NCBI GenBank assembly: GCA_025504975.1
Contig: JANUWI010000002.1
Span: forward strand, 1,984,001 to 2,048,000
Source: Plenodomus lindquistii
Lineage: Eukaryota > Ascomycota > Dothideomycetes > Pleosporales > Leptosphaeriaceae
Direction of reading: 5' to 3'
Length of the DNA stretch: 64,000 bases
The position numbers and the translations under genes are program-made. Shown one piece after another: positions 37,210-46,503 of this stretch. Numbering within the stretch: the stretch's first letter is position 1; each line of letters begins with the position of its first letter. The notes under the pieces were generated by a model that saw only the letters and a list, made by a program, of their open reading frames with translations, made no database searches and had not been told where the DNA came from.

Positions 37210-38439
37210 CTGTAGTACTAGTTTATACACTTTTACCTTTAGCTATATTAAATTAGTAAACTATTATAGGTACTATTATAATAGATATTATACTTACTAC
37301 TTGTGTAGGTTTTTCTGTTTTGTCTAAGTCTATCTTGTCCCTTTTATCCTCTTTATCCTCTTTATCCTTTTTATCCCTCTTATCCCCTTTATCCTTATCC
37401 TCCTTCTCCTTCTCTTTCTCTTTCTCTATCTCTTTTTATAGTTTCTTAGCTGTAGAGTCTAACTTATATTGCCTATTTTCTATTGCACTATTATCCGTCG
37501 CACTATTACCTAGAGTATTAATAGAAGCTTAGAGGAGTTGCTTAGAGAGAAGCTAAGTTTCTAGGCTAAAATTATCCTCTAGCGGAACAGTCTCTAGAGA
37601 TAGTAGTAGTAGTAGGTCTAAGTCTATAGTATTAGAGTTATTTAGCGCTTCTAGGTAAGTCTATAATATATATTAGCAGGCTATTACTAAAACTATTACA
37701 GACGTACTTCTATTTTCTAGTTAACCTTTTAGGCGCTAGGCTCTATAACTATAGTAATACGCTAGATTTAAAGTAGTTGCTAGAGCGCGCAGCTACTAGA
37801 TATAGCGTGCAGCAGTTAGGAAAGTAGACAGGGCTAATAGAAGAGCGTAGAGGCAGCGTTATAGTAATAAGTAAGAAAAAAGAGTTAGAGTAGAGGAGGG
37901 ATAGAGGAAAAGAAGCAGAAGTTATATTACTATACGCCTAAAGTTTAGTAAAGGTATAAATAAAGGTAGTGCTAGACACTAGCGGTAAACGTAAGTTTAG
38001 GCACTAGCAGTTAAAGTAAAAGTACTCTATAAATATATACCTACGTAAGTAGAGAAGTAATAGTTAGTATAATAGTCTATAAACTATTTCTTAACTAGCT
38101 TGTTAAGTTAGTTAAGGAATAGTTTATAGTAAAAACGTAGCTCTTTTATTAGAAGAGTTAAATATTATAAACTTAGTTATTAATTAAACAATAGAGCATA
38201 AAGTAATAGTCTGTGTAATAATCTAATAGCTATTTTAAAATTAAAATGCAAATTTAATCTAGAAATAGGTTTTTACTTACGTGTAACGTGTACCTTTACT
38301 TTAGCTATAGACTTGCTTACCGCCGCACTACGTTTGCCTATAACGTCACGTTAATCTATTAGTACTATAAAATCTTTTAACTTTTAAACTTTTAACTCTT
38401 TATAACCTATAACTTTTTCTATACTTTTACTTTTGCGCT

Positions 38440-39310
38440 ACGTATTGTAATTATAGCGCCTGCAACGCCTAAACGCAAAAAGCGCAAGCTTAACTATAAG
38501 TATTTAAATAACGCTAATATAGTTAAGAATATAGCACGCTGCAATTCTCTCTAGAGCTACCTATTTATAGTGTATAAGGGTAAAGCTGCTTTCTAGACTA
38601 CCTACTCGCGCTTCTAGAAAGATAAATTTAACCTAGTAGCGTAGTAACTTTTTAGTAAATGTACTAAAGCAGACTATTAGAGTGTATAGAAAACTTTTTA
38701 TACCTAGGCTAAAAACGCACTTGTCTGTAATTAGTAAGTCTTTTTTATAATAGTATAAATAATAGCTCTAATTTATAAATAGGTAGGAATTAAATAGTTA
38801 CTAGGCCTAGAAAATTAGCTATAACTACCCCTCTAAGCCTATTTAATACTGTAACTTGTTTATAACTACCTAGTCTACTATTTACTCTCTAGGCAACAAG
38901 TTTACGCTACCTACTAACGCCTTTATAACTATTACGTTGACTATTATACAACCGTTGCCTAAAATTAAAGTTTATAAGAAATTTAAGTAGCTTTAGATTG
39001 TAAAACCTAGCGCTAAAGACAACAAAATTAACCTTTTTTTACTAGATCTTACTACTTTTAATTATAAAGACACGGTATAGACTACGTTAGCTTTGTCTAC
39101 GTTGCATGTCTAGTTTAAGATATAAGTCTTCTAGAAGCGTGCAATTGTTTTAGTTAGTAAGAAAATAGAGTTCCTGCAAAAGCACTTGTATAATGCTTTT
39201 ATACAACGTCTAAGCTAGAGACAGTTTAAGGTATTATATTACCTATTACACTAGCTATTATAAGTACTTATCTATATATAGTTTATAATTAACTAGCTTA
39301 TTCTAGAGAC
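38440..39310 (+). pseudogene. RIP-degraded plus-strand reading frame, unknown
   Basis: In one plus-strand frame the region from about 38455 starts with a basic segment (PKRKKRK). It continues with aromatic- and leucine-rich sequence interrupted almost only by TAG and TAA, as expected if CAG, CAA and TGG codons were hit by RIP. I recognise no domain. It may be a second protein of the transposon or part of a nested element. Confidence 0.25.
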
Positions 39311-42222
39311 ATAGAACATTGTTAAAAAGCAGGTAGTAGATCTATAAGCCTATAATAAAGTAAGGCTATATTTCTATTTATAATATCTTTATTTTACTTT
39401 TACCTAATTTATATTTAGTTAACTCTTTTTTATTTAGTATATAAGCATTTACTAGTTCTAGGTAAAAAGCTACAGCGCTCTGTTTCTCTAGAGGCCTACT
39501 CTAAATTACTTATAATACCTTTCTAGTGTCTTTTTAACAAGCTAGAGCGTATTATTATAGTAGCGTTTTTTAAATACTAGATAGAGGGCAAGTATATAGT
39601 ATCTAAAATTCTACTTGCTATTAATAGACACCTAGCACCTTTTTTTTATCTATATAGTAACTGCACTATTTTAGATACCTAGTAAGCTCTAATTAGTACT
39701 ATTATATAACTATTACTTACTATCTGCTAGCTAAGCTAAGATGTTTCTACTAGAGAGGTTTAATGCTATATCTAGCTTAGAATTTATTTATACTATTATT
39801 AGCTACACCTGTAACCCTCTAAGCAAAGAAAAAATAGGTATGTTTATAAATAGGGTGTAGTAAAGCTATAAAAGGCTAGAGGCTTAGAAGGTATACTTTA
39901 GAGTAATGCAGTCTATAGTTGTGTATATAGGCATCTACTATTTATATATAATAGGGCCTATAGTATAGAGCGTCTAGAGTTGTATAGACTATTATAATAA
40001 CTATTATAGTATATCTAAACTATTTTATGTATACAATATTTAGAAAGAATTCTAAATGCTTATATAATAAACACTTTAGTGTCTATACGCTAAGTAAAAC
40101 TTAAAAAACTTTACACCTATATAAAGAGACGCTTTATACGCTATAATATATATATTAATACAATTCTATATCTAGACTTTAGTTATATATATTATAGACA
40201 CTACTTTCTAGTATACTATTATTTTTTTCTACGTTGCCTCTACCTACTACGTATACACTAAAAACGCAGAAATTAATAAATAAATACACGCAGAAAAATA
40301 ATTAGTACAGGGACAGACTTCTAGTATTAGAGGGGTATAAGCTAGCTATTATAAAAGTATAATCTGCGAATAATACCTACATTAGTAGAGCAAAGACTGC
40401 TTTTCTATTACGTAAAAAGGTAGAGCTAGAAAATTTAAATAAAGCTAACTAGAGTCTTGCGTATAAAGAAATTACACGTGTAAACTAGTAGCACTCTATA
40501 CTATCTATATAATCTATTACTATATATATGTATTATACTTAAAACTTATACTTTATAAGCTGCACTTAGAAATTTACTAGATCTAGAAAGTATAAACTAT
40601 TGCACTTACAGGCCTGTAGCCTTTATTAAATACTATACTATTAAAAGAGGGTATTATAAAAAGGCAATACAACGCGTTTAATCTAGAGTTAAAACTAGGT
40701 GCTTTATAAAACTAGAATATAAATATATTAAAGTTTAAAGATATAGAATTTAAAACACTATAATAAAAAGACTATTATATTAACTATTACTATTTTTTGT
40801 GTAATTAGACGTCTTTAACTCTACCTGCCCTCTAGAGGTAGCGTAAGCTATAGAATAGAAGTATATTCTTAACTAGTAATAGGTTATCTAGACTATTACT
40901 TACTATATTAGTTAGGTTTAGTGTTTTAATGTTATCCTAGTTATTAAAGTTATTATATAACTTGCGTAGAATTAAAGCTTATAGTGTAGTAATATCTAGT
41001 AATAATTCTAATTATATAATCTATAATCTACTACGCTTCTAAAAAAGTGTTTAAGTGCGTAATATAAAAGTAGTAGATAAACTAGCTAATAGTCTACTAG
41101 CAGACGCTTTAGTTAACTTTTTAGTAGTTTTAGGCGTTATAGACGACGGCTTTTTCTTTTTAATTATAAAATCTAGTAGCTCTACTTTAATCTTCTTCCC
41201 TGTTACCCTTTTTACTAGGCTTTTACTAGAACTTTTTATTTATTTTATTACTAGAGTTAGCGTTAATAGCGGCTTATTATTATTCTTTTTCTAATATTTA
41301 TTAAAGTATATAATAAACTTCTAGGTAGTCCCTATTTTTTTCTATAGAACTTTTTTAAATAAGTTTTACATTATTATAAAAGTATATGCGCTTCTAGAGA
41401 AAAGCTATAGTAAAGTACCTATTTTAATTACGTACGTTTATTTATATCTAGTAACACTGCGTAGTTAGATTAGTTTAATTTTGTTAATAATAAATTAGTC
41501 TATAAAGTTATCTAGATTTTTAAATTTAGCACTACTAGGGATAATAATACTAACATCTCTACCTATAACGCAAGTTAGAACTATTATAACAGCTATTATA
41601 AGAGGACACTTACTACTAATATTATAGTACTAATTAAATATGTTATTAATCTAGATAACGTAAATAAAGCTTATATTAAAAGTAATTTTTATTATAACTA
41701 TTCTTGCCTAGTTAGCTTTTACAGCACTTTAAATTTATCTAGATAGACAACTATTAATAGACTTAGTTTGTTTTAACGCTGCTATGTTTTTATATTGCGC
41801 CTAAATAGCTATATTTTTAAAAGGCGCTAGCGCGTTCTTACTACAGCCTAGTTATAGCTAGAATACTGTTATAATAATTAACTAGTTTAATAAAGGTTTT
41901 AGTACAGGCTAAAAAGGCTAGTCTTCTCTATTAAGTTTAATAGTAGAAGGGACACTACTAGGCTACGTACTAGTATTTATAGCGCTATAGAAAAAACAAA
42001 ACTACCTAATTATAATGTTAATTTAATTGTGTAGGACGCTTTTCTTTAAATAGAAAGGTTTCTATAGTGGTAGTAGTAAAGCTATAGTAAGAGAAAATAA
42101 TAAAGAAAAAAAGAAACTATAATAATAGGATTGTAAATTAGACTTTATAGCCTTTATAGCCGCTAGAGAAAGATTAACTTTAGGCTTTACTATATTAAAG
42201 ACTATTAGCAACTATTACAAAA

Positions 42223-42276
42223 ACTATTATAAAGACTATTATAAAGACTATTATAAAGACTATTATATACTAAGTA
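42223..42276. repeat. 12-bp tandem repeat ACTATTATAAAG
   Basis: About four copies in a row. The reverse complement occurs as a tandem tract at 43920-43955, so the two tracts flank the decayed transposase in inverted orientation. Confidence 0.75.
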
Positions 42277-42299
42277 CCTACAGCCCTATCTATAACCTA

Positions 42300-43916
42300 G
42301 CCCTATAACTAAAGAGCCTGCTTTTCTATTATACTTTAGTCTATAACTTTATTATTAGCAAAGTTGTACCCTTTATTATTATCTAGCGGAGTAAAATTCT
42401 ACCTACTAGTTAGATACGCTAATAGCTCTAACGCTAGCCTTGCGTTTAACGCCTAGTATTTTTTAATCTAACAGCGCAGCTCTAAGTACACGTTTTTATA
42501 TAGAGCTACACGCTCTGCAGCTAATTTTATAATACTAGTATATAAATTAAATGCTATATCTTTTAACTGCCTATTATACTATAACTACGTTTTAGGTAGT
42601 AATACTGCATGTATATTCTAGATAGGTATTTCTACTTTAAAATTTCTAAGCTCCTTTTAGTTTACAGGCTGCTTAAAATTGTAGGTGCTGTCTAGAGGGC
42701 ATATAAATAATATACTTAGTTTACTAACTATAATATTTAGTTAATTCTTTTATTTCTGTATATAATGCGAGTTATGCGTCTCTATATACGCGCAGATCTC
42801 CTAATAAAGAATTAGAATATAGATAGCTTTAATAGTAATAGTATTAGCTAGTTAGTTTTTAGAGTATAAATTTTAGGTCTGTATATTACAGAAGTAATTC
42901 TATAATAGTTAGTATAATAGTTTTATATATTTATATCGTGCCTAACCTACTCTCTAGTAAAAAAAAAGGCCTTTAGATAGCTGCTACTACTATGCTTTAA
43001 TCCTCTAATTAGACGTGCTAGTGCTATGCATGTAGCACTACTTCTAGATAATATCTAGATTATTTACCTTTAAAAGTATAAAGTAGGTATATAATATCTA
43101 CCCTATTTTAATACTATAGTCTAACTATATAAACTGCAGTATAAACCTAGATTTTTTAATAGTATACAGGTATTAGTAGAGTATACTTAATAATATGCTA
43201 GCTATAATACCTATATACACTTATATAATATAGCGCGAGTACGTATTAATACAGGTATAGATTTTAATACTATAAAGCTTAATTTTCTTATGCCTATTAA
43301 TAGACTAATACTAGTTAGGTCTGTTAACAATATACTTGCCGCGGCGTTATTAGTAATTATTAAACCTCTACTATACTACTTCTAGATTAATAGCTGCGTA
43401 TTTTTTAAATAACAAATCCTGTGTAAAAAACATCTTTCTCTATTAAAAATACAGCTGCAGCATCTGCTTTCTATATCTATTAATAATTCCCTCTAGTAAC
43501 TACTTTTTAATTGCCTTCTATATAGTAATAACAGCTGCCTGCTAAACCTCTTTATTTTTTATACTTTTTTTTAGCTCTATTTTATATTTTAGTTAAGCTA
43601 AAGCCTCCTAGCTAATTAGTGTACTTTTTTTTTTAAGCAATCTATAGATCTTGCTATCTTTAAAGCCTAACGAATAGAATAAGAAAAAAACCTGGTTTTT
43701 TAGTTGCTATTTTAGCTCTTTAGATATTAAACGCTTTACGCCCTATGCTGTATACTTTTTTCTAAGTGTTGCAATACTACACTTTACACTATACTCTTTC
43801 TATAGCTACTTACACAGATTTTTATTTTTTACTCTATCCTATATAAGCCTAATAATTTTAAGTTTATACTAAAATAGATCTATGCTTTTGCGTTCTCTAG
43901 CCCTGTAGTTTAGCAT
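42300..43916 (-). pseudogene. RIP-degraded integrase-core (DDE) transposase
   Basis: Minus strand. A start codon at 43916 (MLNYRARERK) opens a basic N-terminal region that looks helix-turn-helix-like (VFFLFYSLGFKDSKIYRLLK), resembling the Clr5-type domains found in this family. Further on, separated by RIP-type stops, are pieces matching what I recall of the fungal integrase-core (rve-like) family: an IYTCINTYSRYII-type strand (normally IYAxIDAYSRxI), then CYMHSTSTSN and RIKA with two tryptophan codons turned to stops, then GLFFY. Near the end are AIYILILY and EICAYIETHNSH. Catalytic Asp codons have become Asn by TG-to-TA change. The end near 42300 is approximate. The protein is clearly dead. 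Confidence 0.65.
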
Positions 43917-43919
43917 AAT

Positions 43920-43955
43920 TATAATAGTCTTTATAATAGTCTTTATAATAGTTAA
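43920..43955. repeat. 12-bp tandem repeat TTATAATAGTCT
   Basis: About three copies, the reverse complement of the unit at 42223-42276, immediately upstream of the decayed transposase start. Confidence 0.75.
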
Positions 43956-44154
43956 TAAAACACGTTGCAGCTTAGTAATGCAAAATTACTGTGCAGGGTA
44001 AAATAAATTAATTTTTAAGTAAAATTATGTAGTGCTATAGCTTCTTACCTATTTATAATTAAATATTATAATAAAGGTTTATTCTATTATTAATAATAAA
44101 TACTGTATATATATAGCGTTGTGTTATGTCACTTATTACTGTTGTTAAGTTTTG

Positions 44155-44223
44155 GCGATTTTGATTTTCGGATTTTGATTTTCCGATTTTGGTTTTGAGC
44201 GAGATGAGGCTCCTCGTCACCCG
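44155..44223 (-). repeat. right terminal inverted repeat (69 bp)
   Basis: Reverse complement equals 35831-35899 without mismatch; the two sequences diverge from base 70 inward. Followed by TA and then normal GC-rich genic DNA. Confidence 0.95.
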
Positions 44224-44369
44224 TACGCGCCGGCCAGCCAACGTCACCGCGGTCCTCGCGCCTTGCCCAATTCGTCTGCCCTGCCACTCCTGCGTCTCTA
44301 CCATGTACACAGAACGTCTAGACCAACATTGAGCATTACCGTATCTTCCACGTTGAACGGTTCTTCACC

Positions 44370-44732
44370 ATGTTCCGCGCCACATCTCGCCTCCGCGACT
44401 GCCGCATCACCTTCTTCACTCGCAGCCCATGTGGACTGTGCGACACAGCCAAAGTAGTAGTTCAGAATGTCAAGGCGCAAAGACCTTTCGAATACAAAGA
44501 GATCAACGTCATGGATCCCGGTCACGGCAAATGGAAGGACGCATACGAGTTTGACACTCCCGTGGTACGCCTCTTCCTGGTTGTATCTGGCGACACGATT
44601 GCCTAAGTCATCACGCAGATCCACGTCGACAAGTCGAATGCGCCAGAGACTACTACCTCCTCGTTGAAGCTCATGCATCGATTCAACGAGGACCAGGTTA
44701 TGCACAAGATGGACGAGGCCGAGCAATCTTGA
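44370..44732 (+). CDS. glutaredoxin-like protein (thioredoxin fold)
   Basis: Small thiol-disulfide protein of the glutaredoxin-like family (yeast YDR286C type). Exons: 44370-44564 and 44619-44732, giving 102 aa; the 54-nt intron keeps phase 0. The active-site motif is FFTRSPCGLCDTAKVVV (CxxC at about residues 20-23), followed by EYKEINVMDPGHGKWKDAYE and the cis-proline-type TPVIHVD. The C-terminal helix holds LKLMHRFNEDQVMHKMDEA. The N-terminus (MFRATSRLRDCRIT) is basic and could be a weak mitochondrial signal. The start codon lies about 145 bp from the right end of the transposon. Confidence 0.88.
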
Positions 44733-45060
44733 ATATGCAATGGTCCTTCTCATCAATTACTTTTGCGAGCGTTACTTCTACACACACACGCCTTTGCATG
44801 GGCGGTAAAACCCGTTTCGGTAATCCGTTACAGTGAGCCCATCGCCCTGCAGCTAGCCTAAGAGTGTGGGGTAGCTCCATACCTAGTGAATATGGATGAG
44901 GGGTATGACAACGCGATTCGTGCACCCAGAAATGACAATGCCACTTCTCCTTCGCAGAATCAAGCCTCTGGAAACCGTCATCGGACCGTTTTGCAAACAA
45001 GCTGCATCCAGTTCAAACTCCCGTCTCCGGTCCCTATCCTCTGTCCCACCTCTTGAAACA
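44733..45060. other. intergenic, no gene recognised
   Basis: Between the glutaredoxin-like gene and the aldolase gene. Nothing supported. Confidence 0.45.
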
Positions 45061-46185
45061 ATGAATACCCTCCAGCAAAAGAGCAGGATATACAATGTCT
45101 TCCAAAAGGGTGGCCCGAGTTTCGGAGGTTGGCAGGTACGCATGCTCTGGGTCCTAGAGACCGTCTTGATCAAGTCACTGATTTGACTCTATAGATGCTA
45201 CCCGGCACAAACAGTTGGTTTAAGATCACGTGATTCACCCAATGCTTAGTCATTAGTGTAGCTTGGCGCCCACAACCCTTATCAGGGCCTGCGGCGCCCT
45301 CTAGTAGTAATTCATGCATAACATTCATATCAATCTCTCCGCAAAGATCAACTCAAACCACGCTCGAGCAATTGCCCGCTCAGGCGTAGACTGGATATGC
45401 ATCGACACAGAGCACGGTAACATTGCCGACGCCGACATGCACGAAGCCGTCGTCGCTATTGCAAAAGAAGGCGTCAGTCCCATTGTCCGGGTCGCTTCGA
45501 ACGAGGCATGGATGGTAAAACGTAACTCTTCTTCCACAGCTTTCATATCTACTTATACTTTTTCCACGTCTACATCACATGATTCAGGACTCTCAGCCTA
45601 ACCAAACCGACAGGCGCCCTCGATGCCGGCGCTCACGGCATAATAGTGCCCCTCATATACACAGTCGCTGACGCCCAACGACTCGTCTCCTCTGCAAAAT
45701 TCCCTCCTCAGGGAACCCGCGGCTTTGGCTCCCCCCTCCCAGTCCAATGCTTTAATGACGAGCCACTGACATACTACCTGCAACATGCAAACACCTCTCT
45801 GCAGACCATTGTACAAATCGAGACAAAGTCCGCGCTACAAAGTGTAAGGGAGATTGCGGCACTGCCGGGTGTGGATTGCCTATTCATTGGGCCGTTTGAT
45901 TTGGGCAACAATATTGGAAGGCCAATTCTGGGCGACATGCACCAGGAGTTGAAAGATGCAATCCAGACCATCAAGGAGGCAGCGCATGCCGAGGGCAAGA
46001 AGGTGGGCATCTATTGTGGAGGAGGGGATCAGGCGAGGGGGTATGCGCAGCAAGGGTTCGATATGATTAGCATCTTGACGGATCAACCTGCTTTAACAAG
46101 TGCATTCGCCCACAATCTCGCAATCTCTAGTGGAAAGGCGGAGGGAAGTAGAGATACAAGCGTCAAGGGTTATGATGGCAAATAA
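45061..46185 (+). CDS. HpcH/HpaI-family aldolase with rearranged N-terminus
   Basis: Class II pyruvate-type aldolase (2-dehydro-3-deoxy-aldarate / 4-hydroxy-2-oxo-heptanedioate aldolase family). Best GT-AG model: 45061-45135, 45347-45521, 45614-46185, giving 273 aa. Core motifs: VDWICIDTEHGNIADADMHE (catalytic His), GVSPIVRVASNEAWMVKR, GAHGIIVPLIYTVADAQR, FPPQGTRGFGSPL, IVQIETKSALQSV (metal Glu), LFIGPFDLGNNIG (metal Asp) and YAQQGFDMISILTD. Exon 1 ends GGPSFGGWQ. The family normally continues with MLPGTN/S, and exactly that (45195-45212) follows a good intron acceptor, but then a stop comes before the next exon. The model therefore skips this relic and splices to an acceptor at 45346. Alternatively translation may start at ATG 45314 (259 aa). 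Confidence 0.8.
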
Positions 46186-46503
46186 TGTAGGTGATAATTC
46201 ACTCATGGTACTGCTTGTACTTTTTATACCAGTTCCGCCGCGCTGTGTCTTGGAAATGGGGTAGGAGCCCGTCATGTTACTAGGATAATACCACAGCAAC
46301 AGCACTCGGATAAAGACAACACCGCTCAAATTGCCACGCATGGAGTATATGACTTCTATAGATGCCCTTCATGCAGTCTAATACACATCCAAGTCGAAGA
46401 CGAGAACCACAAGCAGCGGCGGGAGCTTCAGGTGCGAGATAAGTGGGCTAGAGTATAGGTTCTCGAATAGGTTTGTCAAATCACGGTGTTCCACAGCCAC
46501 GGA
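46186..46503. other. intergenic between convergent genes
   Basis: About 320 bp between the aldolase and Taspase-like stop codons. Nothing supported. Confidence 0.45.

Larger units (their letters stand above)
36570..37700 (-). pseudogene. RIP-degraded charged, low-complexity reading frame(s) of the transposon
   Basis: On the minus strand a frame runs through a Lys/Asp/Glu-rich tract (about 37440-37320: repeated EKEK, DKGDKRDK). It continues through a tandem 21-bp repeat and ends in a basic Ser/Arg- and Lys-rich stretch near 36720-36580 (SRRSSR-type, then KKSKKSK). A neighbouring frame gives an Ala/Lys-rich helix-like segment (TAAEKA, AAAKTQAEKKAKKD). Interruptions are mainly TAG/TAA as RIP would create. 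I cannot name the product. The apparent frame change may mean two exons or my misreading. Confidence 0.3.
35831..44223. mobile_element. 8.39-kb RIP-mutated DNA transposon with 69-bp terminal inverted repeats
   Basis: Both ends carry the same 69-bp sequence in inverted orientation, starting CGGGTGACGAGGAGCCTCAT and ending in short AAAATC-type direct repeats. A TA dinucleotide sits immediately outside each end (35829-35830 and 44224-44225), as expected for a TA target-site duplication of the Tc1/mariner/pogo kind. The interior is very AT-rich with CA/TG almost replaced by TA, the hallmark of RIP. Stops in decayed frames are mainly TAG/TAA where CAG/CAA/TGG would be expected. At least one decayed transposase is inside. 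The element is far longer than ordinary Tc1/mariner elements, so it may be a distinct family, or may carry cargo or nested insertions. No intact gene remains. Confidence 0.9.

Noticed and set aside
37320..37532. 70-aa Ser/Leu/Phe-rich open frame on the plus strand in the transposon
   Set aside because: It is the complement of a CT-rich tract; the minus strand gives a more protein-like Lys/Asp/Glu sequence.
41055..41294. 79-aa hydrophobic open frame inside the transposon resembling a membrane protein
   Set aside because: A long frame of this kind is expected by chance in TA/T-rich RIP DNA, with no motif or upstream signals.
35900..44154. AT-rich block as a possible centromere or an AT-isochore without boundaries
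   Set aside because: It is bounded exactly by 69-bp inverted repeats and TA on both sides and is only 8.4 kb, so a single RIP-mutated transposon explains it.
35831..44223. Starship, LTR retrotransposon or Helitron identity for the element
   Set aside because: Long perfect inverted repeats with TA flanks, no long direct repeats, no tyrosine-recombinase or reverse-transcriptase trace seen.
45195..45238. Start of the aldolase gene at the ATG of MLPGTN
   Set aside because: The frame hits TGA after a few codons (about 45230); the ATG is an internal methionine of the family motif.
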